Below are positions 11,298 through 25,256 of a stretch of DNA of 64,000 nt, piece after piece (the first letter of the stretch is position 1; every line of letters begins with the position of its first letter). The stretch lies in assembly GCF_004193775.1 (NCBI RefSeq), contig NC_041005.1, positions 9,426,501-9,490,500 of the forward strand, in the 5' to 3' direction. The DNA comes from Glycine soja (taxonomy: Eukaryota > Streptophyta > Magnoliopsida > Fabales > Fabaceae). The position numbers and the translations under genes were made by a program. The notes beneath the pieces are model-generated. The model saw nothing but the letters and a program-made list of their open reading frames with translations, was not told the origin of the DNA and did not search any database.

Positions 11298-14153
11298 ATG
11301 GAGGAGAATCTTTTAGTATTGCTAAAACGAATTAGTGGGAAGCAGAGAGTTGCATGGGAAGGTTTGGGTGAGGAAATGAAGAGGATCATTGACATAGAAT
11401 GGCCTATGGTGGTTGTGACGGCTGCTTCCCAGGCTAATTGTGGAGTAATATATTGAATGCAAATATAAAAGAGATCAGATAGAGAATATTGTGAATGTTT
11501 AATTGAAAGCCGGGACTCTCGCATTCTCTCCAAATTGTGTATTATAATTTATAATATAAGAATATATGTTTGAAGTATATTTATTAATAATACATTTTTT
11601 ATATTTTCACAATTCATAATTTTATGAGTTTGATGGTCATATATTGATATAACATAAAAATATATTGAGTTTTTTGTGTAGTTATTATAAAAGTCAATAG
11701 ATTTATCATGATGATTTGTAATTGAATGATGATATAAAATTCATATACATTATCATAGCATCACCTATTTTCTCTAATTTTGTTTCTCTAATATTTTATT
11801 TGAATATTTATTTTACATTTCAATGTAATAATATTATTTTATCAATGAGGTATTTTAACATTAATGATATTTTTAATAATATTTTAAATCAAATTTCATC
11901 TTATTATAGTTTTATTGCAAGAAAAATATCTTCATTTTGATGAGAAGTATTAAGATTTAGAATTTAATTTGAATTTAAAATTGAGAATAAACGATGTGAC
12001 TTAAGAGGCGAATAGGGCTAGGATATTAGAGCTAACAATATAAGTTCGGCACGATGGGACAAACTAAACAACCTATAATTAAGATTGAGTTGCGCAATTA
12101 AAATTTAGCTTAAGAAAAGGTTGTGGGTCAAGCCAATCTAGACTCATAAAATTTAAGCCTGAAAAACCTGGCTTTTATGACCCAACTCAATTAACCATTT
12201 TAGTTTTTTTTTTTTTTTGTTAATTTATATACATTTCTTAGCATTTTGTATATTAAGTATGATTAATTTTATGTTTTATGGTTATTCTTAATTAGGAATG
12301 ATTTGACTTGTTGGCCCGCTAGCCTTACACAAGGCTGGTCCAGGTCAACAAATTTGCAGCCCAAAGGGTTTTATTTGATTAATAGCCATTTCACACTTAT
12401 GTCTGATGGGCCAAACAACCCAATTTATCTTCTTTATTTAGCTCAGTACGATTAAGTCCGTCTTTTTCATCAATTATTTCTCACATGTTAGCTTGCTCAA
12501 AATCATCATTATTTTACTCTCCAATAACTTTGGTGCATTCTTAATTTGCACATGTTAATAGATGGGAATGGCTAGTGGACTGGAAACTATTTTTTGACAA
12601 GCTTATGGAGCTCAACAATATAAAAAAAATTGGAGTGCAAACATACACTGCTATATTCGCTCTCACATTCGTTTGTCTTCCTTTCACTTTCCTTTGGATC
12701 AACAGGGAAAAGATACTAGTTTTCACAGGTCAGGACCCTCTAATTGCAAAAGAAGCAGGAAAATTCATAATTTGGCTTATTCCAGCACTTTTTGCATATG
12801 CAATTCTACAACCATTAGTTCGATATTTTAAAGTGTAAAGTTTGCTTCTTCCGATGCTTATAACATCTTGTGTCACTCTATGTGTCCGCATACCCCTTTG
12901 TTGGGTTTTGGTGTTCAAGACTAGACAGAATAATGTTGGTGGAGCATTAGCAATGAGCATTTCAATATGGTCAAATGTGTTTTTTCATGGATTATACATG
13001 AGATATTCTCCTACATGTGCAAAAACTGGTGCACCCATTTTTATGGAATTGTTCCAAAGACTTTGGGAGTTCTTTCGTTTTGCTATCCCTTCTGCAGTAA
13101 TGATTTGGTGATTTATCCTTCTGTCCACTTGAAGTTGTATATATTCAGTTTATGAAATTATAAATTGCTTCCTTTTCTAAAAAAATTCTATAATGTATTT
13201 TTTTCATGTTGATGATTGCAGCCTTGAATGGTGGCCATTTGAGCTGATTATCTTGTTGTCTGGGCTGTTACTAAATCCACAACTTGAAACTTCTGTTTTA
13301 TCCGTTTGGTATGTTTGCTACATTCTTTTTTTTTTAATCTTTCTTTTCAGCATGTAAGATTTTTCTGGCCCTCCTTGAACTGCAACTAACGACCTAACAA
13401 TTTTATGAGATTTTGTAATTAATGTGGGCCTGCTAATTCTTCATCATTTTTCTACAGTCTTAACACCACTTCAACTCTCTATGCAATACCTTTTGGAATT
13501 GGTGCTGCAGCAAGCTGACATCATAAACATGTTCTTTCTAAATATTTTACATGTCCTAAGCTATGTAGATAGCCACCTTAATTTGCACATATACCTAAAC
13601 TAGTTATTCATTTCCTCTCTGATTGTAGCACAAGAATTTCAAATGAATTAGGAGTGGGGAATCCACGTGGTGCCCGTGTTTCTGTGAGGGCTGCAATGTC
13701 TTTTGCGGTCGTTGAGACAACTATAGTTAGCGGAACCCTCTTTGCTTGTCGCCATGTTTTTGGCTATATTTTTAGCAATGAGAAGGAAGTTGTAGATTCT
13801 GTCACTCTCATGGCTCCTTTGGTTTGCATATGGGTTATACTTGACAACATACAAGGTGTTCTCGCAGGTAAACTTCCTTCTTGTCTATTTACATTTTATA
13901 TTGAAGAGAATTATTCTCTCAATTTGATTTACAATTCTTTGGCTTAGGGGTTGCTAGAGGTTGTTGATGGCAACACATAGGGGTTTATGTCAATATAGGA
14001 GCATTTTACCTATGCGGGATTCCAATGGCAGTCTTATTGTCATTTTTGGCAAAACTAAGAGGAAAAGGACTTTGGATTGGTGTACAAGTTGGTTCTTTTG
14101 TTGAATGTGTTCTACTTTCTACCATAACCAGTTGCATAAATTGGGAACAACAG
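11298..14153 (+). pseudogene. MATE efflux transporter (DETOXIFICATION family) pseudogene
   Basis: The start encodes a MATE N-terminus (MEENLLVLLKRI, WEGLGEEMKRII, PMVVVTAASQ) and breaks off near 11432. Similarity resumes at 12562 after an AG acceptor with GMASGLETI and continues through exons 12562-13107, 13222-13308, 13458-13514, 13629-13867 and 13948-14153 to TSCINWEQQ. About 55 residues and the last exon are missing. Lesions: TGA in the LCGQAYGAQQY motif (near 12595), an extra A in the following A-run that shifts the frame, TAA at 12837-12839 in place of Gln, a CT where the donor GT should be after 13514, and TGA in the RGCGWQH motif of the last exon. The intact relative would be a 12-helix H+-coupled efflux carrier. 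Confidence 0.9.
11435..12561. other. Insertion/intron sequence inside the MATE pseudogene
   Basis: This AT-rich block replaces the missing 3' part of MATE exon 1 and the first intron. The part from about 12000 to 12480 resembles degenerate inverted-repeat transposon sequence, with runs such as CCTGGCTTTTATGACCCAAC and TTGGCCCGCTAGCC. No ends or target duplication could be fixed. Confidence 0.4.
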
Positions 14154-15600
14154 GTATTTATCATTTAAAAGGACAATAAAATATTGTCCTCCAATGGATC
14201 TTTTAGATATCTCAAATGTATAATTTTAGTCTTTCAAGTTCTAATTCAGTCAATTAAGTTTTCACATAGCACAATTATGTGATTTTAATAAATATTTATG
14301 GATACCATATATACTTGTAAATATTGACAAAAATATGTAAATATAATATTTATCCAACAAAATATACTAAAGGATTATTGTCTTTACCCGCCCCATTTTG
14401 TTATCATCCAAAGTTCTAACCCAAATGATTTAAAGTGACAAGGTCAATAATGTATTGGGACTCGAGTGCTTCAACGCAAGAGTCTAAAGGTATTACCATT
14501 GTACATAAACGAAAAAGACTTAGAATGTGTTTGTAAAAAAGTTGAACTCAAGGTCAACAAACTTTCACCCAACCAAAGGATAGTTTCCCCTTTTTCATTT
14601 TCTGCCTATAGGATAGTGTGAAAGTTAATTTGTTTTCTCGTCTTCCTACATACTGTGTGTTTAGACTTTAGATGGCCTTTCCATCCAACATAATTTCAAT
14701 CCATCTTTAGCATTTGAAAGTGAAAATTTTTGTTTAACATCAAAACACTCTTAAGCCAAATTGCCAGAACTACATCTTAAAGATTGGTTTTATAATATTG
14801 TAAACAAAATATAAAATGCAAATAGAAGATTATTTCATAAAGGGAAAGGAATTTGGGTAATTTGGAGTTTAATTATGAAATAAATAAAATATGAATAAGA
14901 ATTATTTTTGGTAAAAATCTAATTCGAATACTACTTAAACGATTTAATTTTAACTTCAGCATATTAATTACTTATGTATAATTATTTAATTAAGAGATGA
15001 GCCTAAGTGATACATATCATAAAAAGCCATCGTAAAATAATTGATTTCATAAATAACTTATTATACTAATTAAAAAAACAAACTTAAAAAAAAATGCAAA
15101 CTTCACATTCCACAATAAAAAAAAAATGCAAGAATCTTATCACGATATCTAACAACCTTAAACATGAAGATCATATTAGTTCTTCAACACCAAAAACATA
15201 TTTGTTCTATATTTGCATTGTCAATATTAGTGCGTTTATTGTTAAAATCAATAGATGAATTAAAAAGTAGTTATATCTACTACTTAAATACCACTTCATT
15301 GTTAGCCTTGAATCCTTGATTACATTAGTTTTCATAGGAAAACAAAGAAATTGTTAAACGATAACAATCCCAAAGACAGAAATTGTGAATTTCCTCAGGT
15401 ATTAACAGTGTCAGAGAAAGTGCAGACATGAGCATTTGGCAAGAAGCAATATAATAATACTATTAGCACCCGCCAAAGTCCAAGTGGTGTGACGAAAGGA
15501 CATTAAAGAGAACATTTAGAGTAGAGGGAGCGTTGGGATGGCATTTAAAGCTGATACGCCTAACCAAGTATTATTAGCTCACTCACTAGTGTTGCTGTAA
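14154..15600. other. Intergenic, no gene seen
   Basis: AT-rich sequence where the missing MATE terminal exon would be expected; it was not found. The last few hundred bases (15400 onwards) are less AT-rich and probably hold the upstream regulatory region of the DTM1-like gene. Confidence 0.5.
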
Positions 15601-15776
15601 ATTGCATAGTATGGACCCTCCCTTCATTTAACCATTTACCATCATCACATCACCAACTTGAATGAAAATCTAATCCCAACTCTCTCCAAAACCAAGTCTT
15701 AGTTAGAGACTTAAGACTCTCTCTCTATCACTATATCTAACTTTGGCGGTGGCATTCACCACTCACTGACTCGGGC

Positions 15777-16404
15777 ATGGCAAACGACGCTGCTCTGAGA
15801 ACCTCTCTGCTCTGGCTTGCAGCAGTTATATTGGTGGTTGGAATATGCACCCACTCTTTCAAGAAGATGATGGCCACCTATGTCTTGGGTGTTCTTGGGA
15901 TTGCTGCTCTGCTTCTTCCTGATTGGGATTACTTCAACCGAGATTTCTCTCGTTGGCCTTACCCTGTCACTGCTGAGGAAAGGGCCAATTCTTCTATTCA
16001 TGCCCAAGGATCTGGTTTTTTAAGGTGCCCCCTCTTTACTCTTTCACCAATACATGTAATATAATATCCTATATATATATCTTTGCCCCTAGGTATGATT
16101 TTGATTTATCACTTAACAGCAAAGGAATTCAATTTATTTATTTATTTCAGTTTTGAAAGGATCTACTCTATCATGTTGGGTGTATTATTATTTTTGGTCA
16201 TAAGATTAGTTAGCCATAGCCCATAGGATAGGTGTAGAGAGGGTGATTAAATTAATTAAGACTTGTCTAACCTGAGGTGACCTAGGAGTATTAATTACTT
16301 GAATAATTTGGTACAGGTTTGCGAATTCTCCTCTGAGGGTGATTGCTTATAGCGTGGTTTATGGATATGCTATGTACAAATGGTGGGAGTATGTATCAAC
16401 CTAA
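15777..16404 (+). CDS. DTM1: DTM1-like small ER membrane protein (signal peptidase complex-like)
   Basis: Two exons, 15777-16024 and 16317-16404, join through a GT..AG intron that splits an Arg codon and give a 111-residue protein. The sequence (MANDAALRTSLLWLAAV, THSFKKMMATYVLGVLG, LLLPDWDYFNRDFSRW, YGYAMYKWWEY) matches plant DTM1-like proteins closely. Two hydrophobic segments, about residues 9-25 and 33-48, fit a small ER membrane protein; no further domain is visible. In rice, DTM1 is needed for tapetum development and meiosis, and the family is annotated as signal-peptidase-complex-like; function here is inferred. The start is the first ATG after a CT-rich leader (15717-15727). No break is visible, so this gene is probably functional. 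Confidence 0.9.
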
Positions 16405-16431
16405 TGAATGATTAACGAGTTTTAATTGTTT

Positions 16432-16452
16432 AGCAGCAGCAGCAGCAGCAGC
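16432..16452. repeat. (AGC)7 microsatellite in the 3' flank of the DTM1-like gene
   Basis: Seven uninterrupted AGC units starting 28 bp after the stop codon, probably inside the 3' UTR. Confidence 0.9.
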
Positions 16453-16459
16453 AACTGTT

Positions 16460-19069
16460 GGTTCCTCTGAATCCCAATTTTTAGCTGTAAGCTTAATTTT
16501 TTTGTTGATTTAATTTGTTTAAGTTTGGAGGAATCCACAAACCTCATCAGTGATTGCTGAAGAGGTGCTTCGTTTTTTCTGCGGAGTAGGAAATCAAAAG
16601 GGATGACGGAAATGAGTTCATCCCCTTTTGCGTCTTATGATTGATTAGTAATGCTAAGGATTCCTCCATAACTAGCTAGCGCTATATTTTCAACATTAAA
16701 AAATAAGGATCTTGAGAACCCTGAGTTATTGAGGACAAAAAAGTTTATTTCTCGCTGACTGAGAAATTAGAGAGTAATGAGTTCAAATATAATAAACTAA
16801 GAGGGTAAAATACATAAATTTAAGACGTTTAGATGTCACTTATCCAATTCAGCGGTATTTACATATTCTAAATTATATATAGGTCGCCAATGGATCTTAT
16901 TAATCGGTATTCTAAGAACATTAATTGATTAAAAAATTAATGTGTAAATTATAAGAGGATGAAAAAAAATCATAAAAAACTAATTTTGTCTCTCATAATT
17001 AAAAAATTTATATATTTTTAATTTTTTAAGGGCACTTGTTAACATTTTGTAAAAAAAAAAAATTACATTTTAAAAATATGCCGTAAAATCAAGGATAATT
17101 TTTTGTACTCTTATTTGGCTTCAATATTCTGTAGTCTTATTTTGATGTTTGTAAAACATTTTCATGTGATAAAAGATGAAGATGCATTCTACTCAGCTCG
17201 AGCCAACGTGATTAGACGGAGCCTTCTTCTTCAGGCAGGGCATGTTTTTGTCAACCAGCTGAAAATTCTAGAGTATAGACATACGACTTTTCTTATCGAA
17301 TACGTGCTTTAAAATCGATTAAATGTCATGAGTCATGACATCAAAATATAATCACAAAACATTTTCCTAAATTTTGATGATTATATATTTTTAGTTATTT
17401 AGCATAAATTGAGGATGCGACAAGTGTAAAAGTGCCCAAAAGTGCCCCTTGCTGAGGCATAGATATTAGATAATATTGCCTTACCGCATGCTGTTTTCTT
17501 GTGAACATCGGTTGCTAATAGAGGAGCTTATTTTTTTAATTAGTTTTGAAATTTTAAATAGGCCATTTATTTAAATTTAAATTCGATCAAATTAACACTT
17601 GATAGTATATAAAATAAAATCCAAGTCAATTTAAATTATTTCCATAATATATCAATATTAAAATTATCTTATTGAAATATACAATATAAAATCAAAATTT
17701 AGGAATATTTTAGGTATTGATATGTTTTAAAATAATATAAATATAATCATATATATTATATAAAATATTATTGATTAATTTAAAAATTATTATTAATAAA
17801 TGATTATTAAGAAAAAATATAGGAGATTAAGTCAGAGTAGTGGGACTAAATAAACTAGATTTAATTACTAAAATATAAATTCGTCAAAATTTTGTAACGA
17901 GCCAACTTAAAGGAATATAACGGATTATAAACATCCGTAGAAACACGAGCAATGTTCTTTATATCACAAATTTTACTATAATTTTTATATAAGAGAGATA
18001 AGAAAACAAAAGAGAAAAATATAAAACAAATAATATGATAGAAATAACCAAAGAAAAAAAGTAAGTTCATTTTTTTTTTTAATCTAAGATCACATGTATT
18101 TTTTATTGGAAGTAATTGTGTTTGGGTTGAATAGAATGACTATTAACATCAAAGCTAAGTTCTTTTTTTTTATCATCATATTATAGGTACAAGAATGAGA
18201 GAATGAGAGTTTCTTTTTTTAATTTTTTTTATCATGTTGGGATAGTGAGAATGTGTGAAAATGAAAAAAACTTTTAGTGTGTTGGAATATTGGGTTTTGT
18301 CCAAGTGAGTATTTTGTGTGAATATGAAGATAATGGATATGAGAGTTAGGGAAATAAAAAAGTTAGTATGAGAAGATAAAAAATTGATATGTACATTGAA
18401 CATTTTGTAATTTTAATGATAAGAAATTGGTGAAGTAGTTAAAGGAAAGAAAACAAAAATCTTCCAATTCATATTTACAGAATGCATTTATCTTTTGGGT
18501 GAACCAAAAATATATATCTTTTAATCAAAAGTTACAAATTGATCTTCCTTTTTTGACAAAACAAATTAACCTTAAATTAAAGTATCGAAATTCAATTTAA
18601 AAATTAAATTCTGATGACAAATTCTTTTCCATACATAATAAATATGACAACTACTTAGATAATGCATTTATGTAACCGTGCTGGGCGTTATTAGTGATTA
18701 TCAAAATGTTTGTTATACTTTTACAAATTCAAAGCATTTAATAAGAAAAAACACTTAATAAATATTGAAGAAAATAGCAGGCACGAGTGCCATAGAATTT
18801 CAGATACAGTACTAACTAAGTTATCATTATCTTAATGCCAACATTTGGGGTAGGGGCAGTTACATTCAATGCTTTTCCAATTCATCGACCTACAAAACAT
18901 GAGCCAGATAGTTAATTGAAATGAATAACATGCTCGAGTTTACAGTATACTTATAGTGCTGCTTTATATTTTATTCATAAGTTTTCTCTTATAACTCATT
19001 TAAGTTCTTTTCTTTTTATTCATGATTAGATACAATAGAATAAAATAGAAGGTTAAAAAAAGTGTACGG
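16460..19069. other. Intergenic, AT-rich
   Basis: The first 200 bp may be 3' UTR of the DTM1-like gene. A less AT-rich patch at about 17155-17290 gives an ORF with DAFYSARANVIRRSLLLQAG that I do not recognise. Nothing else supports a gene. Confidence 0.4.
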
Positions 19070-19352
19070 TAATTCCTCCATTCCAAATTATACTAAGTTT
19101 AAGATTTTTACACAAATATTAAAAAACATAATTAATTTATTGATTTCATAAAAAATATTAGATAATTTCTTAATATATTTTTTACTTTTCTAATTAATAA
19201 CTTGTTTAGTTTTCTTATACATTAGTCTCATTAATAAGGATAATTTAAAAAAAAATATTTGATGCAACATTAATTTTGTAAAATAATATATTTGTTAGAT
19301 ATTTTTTCTCTCTAAAATCTGGTATTGATATAATCTGAAATGAATAAAGTAT
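19070..19352. mobile_element. Stowaway-like MITE
   Basis: The left end ATTCCTCCATTCCAAATTAT and the inverted right end (complement about ATACTTTATTCATTTCAGAT) are degenerate versions of the CTCCCTCCRTTCC ends of Stowaway/mariner-type MITEs. Length is about 280 bp and the interior is AT-rich without coding capacity. Confidence 0.55.
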
Positions 19353-22285
19353 AACAATAGGATATAATTTAGCTTATTCTACAGTTTATCTTGTTGGTGT
19401 ATCATATCTTTTATTCTGAGAAAAAACTAAGTTAGAAAATAACATAGGATAATCTCTCTCCTTATTATATTATAAATTAAACTTTTTCTAAAAAGTAACT
19501 TTTAATTTTATTTTTTATTTTTCACAAAATTATTCATAAATTTAAAATAACCAAACTTTACTAAACTTTTTAAATTTATTTAATATAAGTAGTTATGTTT
19601 CTTAAAATTATAAATACATAAATAGGTCTGATTTGTCCTATTTGCAAGTCTAATTTATTTTAAAAGGTTTACATAAATAGGTGTTGGTTTTATAGAACAA
19701 GCCTGTTAGGACATACTTATAGTTGCAAGGAAAAATTATTTTTGAACGTCTAACTTGACTTAAAAATCTACTTACATGACTTGACCAGTTTAAAAGGCTT
19801 TTGATGGTGATACCATGATTTTGTTTCTCCATCTTCCCAGTATAAATCTAATCCTTAGTGTCATCCTTCAACCATTGTAATGTATGACTATCACCTAAAA
19901 AGCCCGTGGTGCCTAGATCATGTTGCATTTCATTGAGTCACACTTGGCTTAAATAAGTTTGTATTGTTAAAAAATATAAAATCTAAGACAGACTAGTACC
20001 TATCATAAGTTATTTTTTAGGCTTGACCTGATCATCTTCAAAGCCTAACTTCAAACAACCTATTATTAGTTTAAATAGACTTTTAAGTTAGCTTGACCTT
20101 CAAATAAATTAGATCAAACTTTAAAAGTTGGCTTGTAACATGTAAGTAGATTAGACTCAACTTTAAAATTATGAATCATATTTAAGTGTTTATTTTATAT
20201 TAATATTTACTTTTTTTAGTTCCTTCAAATTATATTTTTATTTTTAGTTCATGTAAATTATATCGTGTTTGTTTTTATTTCCTGCAATTTATTGTTTTGT
20301 TTTTAATTTTCCTTATGACTTGACATTTTTATTGACATGATATTTTTTTTTTGTTGATATGGCACATGTCGCATGATATTTTAATCGACATAACACTTGT
20401 TGATGTCGGCAATTGTTAGCCTCATCAGACAACAAGGTTTAGCGACACAAAAAAATGAATTTTAGGAATGATTCTTTTTAAAAAAAATTGTTTTTATTTC
20501 TTGTAATTTATTGTTTTGTTTTTAATTTCCCTTATGACTTGACATTTTTACTTACGCGATATTTTTTTTTATTGATATGGCACTTGTGGCATGACATTTT
20601 TATTGACACGACACTTGTTGATGTCAACAACCGTTTTTAATGCCAAAGATTAACGAAACAAAGGAATTTCAAGAATGAATTTAAAAAAGAAATTAAAAGG
20701 ACTAAAAAAATCAAATAAATTATAGACTAAGTTTATTTAAGCTTATTATGCTTTTTTTTCTTCTAATTTTGTACCTTTTTTTAAAATTATGTAAGTCATG
20801 TCTTGAGTCTTTCCACTTAATCCACTAACCCATAATGAATTAAATTGACTAATGTATTTTTTTCCTCAAAAAAAAGTGAACCAAATTAAGTTGACTCACT
20901 TTTTGAATAATCTATGGTGAGCCAACCTAGAATAAATTGAGTTGACTTATTTTGACACTTCTAAATCTTATAGTATCATATCATTGACTGCCAAACAAAT
21001 CCTTAAGGATGATATTCATCTTGTTTTTCTTTGAAGTGCACGATTAATTTTGATTATTTTAGGCTGAAAAAAGTATTTGAGATTTTGATTATTTTAGGCT
21101 GAAAAAGTATTGAGACTAAAAGCTCTCTTGATCCTTTTAATGAAAAGCTCTTTAGCCCATCTTTGATGAAACCACAAATGAATGAGATCTAAGATTTACG
21201 TGTACCTCAACCACCCACAAGATTATGAAAATTGTTAGTTTTATTAAAAATGTCATATGGAGAAATTGGTACTCACAACCTCTTCCCCTTCCCCAAAGAG
21301 ACTTGAGGCTGACGTAATTGAGAGTTCGAAAACCTGTTAGTTAAGTACTCCTCGCTAAAGAATATCCAGAGTTACTCAACTGAAAAACGCCTTCAAATCT
21401 GTAATCACTGTGGTTTCCAAATTCTTCAGGCAGTATAACAGCATGCTCCTTTCTCTAGTGTCATTTATGCACTACCTCAAGGGGAAATTTTCTTCTCAAA
21501 TAAATTCATTATATCCTCCGTGGTTTTCACTTTCTCATGGAAGAGGCACTTAAAAACAATAATTGAGAAAGTCAAATATTTGCATCTAAATTCTAAAAAC
21601 TTTCTTCTCCTGTACATAACAGTGCATTTTGATGGCAGCTAACCAGCTGAAAACCACCTCACAGCGGCACTTTTTAACTCTCTTGATTGGAGCATATACA
21701 CTGCAATCAACCACACATATGAAGAAGTTTTCAATGTCCCACACAAAGCTGTGGGAGATCTCTTTTTCCTGATTTGGCTAAACCTTTTTGATTAAAACCC
21801 CCAAGATAACGTGCAGTCACAAGTAGATGATCTAGTTAGGTGTAATGCAAGCAATGCACTGATGCACAAGAATAATTTATAAGCTACATTTCAGGTTATA
21901 ACTTATAAAGTAATTGGACTTTGCTTGTACGCCCCATGATAATGATCAAGACTTACTGCCAGATGGAAAAAAAAAAACTAACAAAATTGTGTAAACCTAA
22001 TGAGAATAGGATTCAAGATCTGGGAGTAACAAAATAAATTTATTTTCACTTTGCAGACTTGAAGCCTGGGTATATTGAGTGTAGAGTCAATCCAAAAATT
22101 CTGTTGATACTGTGATCAGTTGTACGGGATAGCAGACCTGAATTATCCTTTCACCCTCAAAGGCAGACATCAAATATGATTGCCAATTAAAATTGAATGT
22201 TACTATTCTGTAACTATTTTAGCAGCTTGCCCGTAAATCATGGTGCAGCTTCTTAGCGGTATATACCTGGGAATTTGTTCATTGC
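19353..22285. other. Repeat-rich spacer and 3' flank of the carrier gene
   Basis: 19.6-20.2 kb and 20.7-21.0 kb hold degenerate dispersed repeats. A 34-bp duplication (TTTTGATTATTTTAGGCTGA) lies at 21051-21112. From about 21200 the composition becomes less AT-rich, and the final few hundred bases before 22286 are probably the 3' UTR of the minus-strand carrier gene. An AATAAA on the minus strand near 22040 is a possible poly(A) signal. Confidence 0.4.
20271..20690. repeat. Tandem duplication of about 219 bp
   Basis: Copies at about 20271-20489 and 20490-20690 share TTATTGTTTTGTTTTTAATT, CCTTATGACTTGACATTTTT, ACACTTGTTGATGTC and a matching 3' half. They differ by scattered substitutions, so the duplication is old. 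No coding content. Confidence 0.75.
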
Positions 22286-25256
22286 CTACTCCACTTTCAG
22301 AACAATCTTCATGAACTCATAGACAAAGAAACTTATGGAAGCTGAAGGAAGCACCTGAACATAGGAAATTAATATATGAAATTTGATCAATAAAAAGCAA
22401 CCTTAAGCAGTATGGAAATCAAAAAGGAAAAAAATGGCAGATGAGTCATCATAATTTATAAGCTATATGAAAATAATGAAAGCAAATATCTATTAAATAT
22501 CTAAATTTAACACTGAGGAAGGCAATCTTAAAGCAGCATAGATTTTTCGTTATGGTTCAATCCCTAATCTACACATCCACAATAAACAGATAAATGGTTT
22601 CTGTTTTGGAATATACAACCTACATCATGGACATGGAGTATTACAGTGGTAAATATTCCTAATAAAAATTGTAAAAACATTTTATAAACAAGACATTGCA
22701 TTGTTGAAAGAATTAGAGAAGGATGATATACAAGCAAAGCCAACTTGTGATCACCACATAGTACAACGAAAAATGAATTTAGATTATGTGAGAAAATAGA
22801 AATATCACCCTCTATGTCCCTTAATCTATATCAATATTCTGTACATTAGAAACTTTAAGCAGTTCTAATTTAGCGAATCACTGATATGAATAGATTGCAA
22901 ACCAGAACACAAGACTCCTGATTTCTAGGGAGGGGACTCCAGTAAGCCCAATAAAAATACAAGTAGGGCATGCCAAGAAGTTTAGAATTCAAATACCTGT
23001 AATAAGCTGGGAATAAGTCCTGCATAGAGAGCTGGAATGCCTCCCTGTTCAACTATTTTGGCAAATGTTGCAAAAGAACTTAATTTTGTAGCCTGGACTT
23101 GCAATTGAAGTTGCCTTCTCACCACTTCAAATGGGTATGTAGCAGCTTCTGCACAAGCACCAGCAATAGCCCCATTCAACAATGTCCTTACCGGTCCCAA
23201 CTCAAGTTGGTCAAAGGCACTCAGTTCCTGACCCTGTTTATGCATATTCTGGATTCTCTTCATTCCTTCTGGTGAATGCAGATAAGCTGACTTCAGTATA
23301 TCATATACACCATAAAAAACTGCCCCAGAAGGTGCCATACTTATAATTGATGGTACTAAACCCTTGTAAAGAGAAAAGAATCCTTCAGTTCGAATCATGT
23401 ATCTGAAAGCACCAATTACACCGCCCAAAGCTTCTCCACCAGGTGCCACCAACTTGGTTCGGATCTGTAAGGAACCACATAGTAAATTTTTCCAAGTGAT
23501 TACACTGTGAAATAGCTAAAAGTTTATGCTTCTCTTTTTATTAACTCCAAAGCCTAAGTTTCTTTTATATATGATTCAGGTGTTCAAACTGATTGAAGAA
23601 AACATAAACAGACTAATTTACCTCATATTGCACCATTTTCCAACAAGTCAGATTTAGAAATAGAACAAATATGCCATTAAGAAATTACTTGAAAGGGCAC
23701 ACAAAATGAATTTCGATACTATCAATTCAGCTTCTAACATGACCTTGTATTTCCTAGACAGGGACCTATTGTTGTATCTATCATTCCATCTATACTAAAA
23801 TGATATGACCATGTTAGGACTTAGGAGCTAATCTGGTAGGATCCATGTCCAAATGAAAACAAATTATACCAATTAAAGTTTTCTTTTTCATTTAACTTTA
23901 CACATAACAAAGAAAAATATTCAGGTACAATGGAGCACAGCTGGCTAGACACGAAGAAAGAAACAACGATGCTTTACTGAAGGACTATATATATATAGGT
24001 GGGGGTTAAGATTTACATCACCAAAGCAATAAAATTACTAGCTTTTTTTTTCCCTTTCATATTATTCATTTGTAATCATGACATATCTAGTCGACCAGTC
24101 CCAATGTTTCATTCACTAAAAAAAAGTAAAAAAGAAAGTTAAGAACTTAAAATGTTCGGTTGAACACATAAACACACAGATGTTCACACTGTGGCCAGGA
24201 GACTGTAACACAGGTAACAGAAAGGTTGCTATTTAGTTCCTAAAGCTGAAAATGACAAACAGTTAAACACTATAATATTAATTGGAGTAGTTGAAACTTG
24301 AAAGCTAACAGGTAGAGGTTGAGCCCATACAAAACTATGAATTCAAAGACCTCTCAATCAACATTAGTGCATAAATTAGTGTCTCTGCTTTACTTTTCAC
24401 ATGCATGCAAGTTTGTTCAATTGGGGATGCAACAGAGAAAATCATAATAACTGAAAATCCCACATACAGTGTCAAGAGGGAGGCAGATAATGGTAGCAGT
24501 AATCCCAGCAGCAGCACCAGCAATAAACCTCTCAAAATTGGTAGTTTCCTCATTCCCAGAAAACCTAAGCAGCTGCTTTCTATAAGTATCGTAAGCACAA
24601 AAATTAACCGCTTTGAATGGAGCTGTCCGCAGAATATTCACAAGGTTGCCTTTCCAAAATCCTCTCAACCCTTGAGAAGAAGCAATTTTGCTAATAAGCT
24701 CGAATATGCTCCTCTTCTCACCACGGACTATGTACTCCAACTTAAGCCTTTCAAGTGGAGCCACACAAGTTCTGATAAAACAAAACAAAACAAAATAAAT
24801 AAATGTCACACAAATAAATTAACTGAATTGGTGAAATTAAATATACCTAGAGACCATAGCGGCTACAGCACCGGCCCAGAGATGTTTGGTGGTGTTGACG
24901 GCATTGCCTCCTCGTACCCTAACCTTTCTTTGCAGAACGACACCGTTTGAGGTTGTCTCCTGGTCTGACACGTGTTCGCCATTTTGCAGTTTGGGTTCGG
25001 TAACGAGATTTGCACTCGGCAAGCTCACCGATAGAAAGCACGCTGCCGGAACCCTTCTCCGGTGGCGGCGAGGATTGGATTCTGAAAAGGGAGTGGAGTG
25101 GATCTTCAGCGAAATGGAACGAACGAAGGAATCGGGGATTTTGGGCTCGAGAAACAACCCTCCGCTGAAGGAACCAAAATCGGGAATCGGGTTGAAGAAA
25201 ATGAGAGGGCAATGTGGACTTTGGTGCTGACAGAGTTCCCCTGCCTGCATTGCCAT
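22286..25256 (-). CDS. Mitochondrial carrier family protein, BTL-type (probable adenine nucleotide transporter)
   Basis: Four exons on the minus strand, 25256-24847, 24771-24468, 23464-22997 and 22354-22286, all with GT..AG junctions, encode 416 residues. After a poorly conserved N-terminal region of about 120 residues come three carrier repeats, each with the family signature: PLERLK (about 142-147), PLDTIR (about 235-240, split by intron 2) and PFEVVR (about 349-354). Segments such as GFWKGNLVNILRTAPFK, SGNEETTNFERF and APSGAVFYGVYDILKSAYLH match the Arabidopsis BTL2/BTL3 group (about 420-430 residues). These are assigned as probable mitochondrial adenine nucleotide transporters; the substrate is inferred from the family. 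The protein ends YEFMKIVLKVE. MAMQ was chosen as the start because it is the first Met of the open frame. No lesion is seen. Confidence 0.93.

Noticed and set aside
24405..25230. Plus-strand ORFs of 114 and 181 residues
   Set aside because: They lie antisense to exons 1 and 2 of the mitochondrial carrier gene and have no recognisable content.
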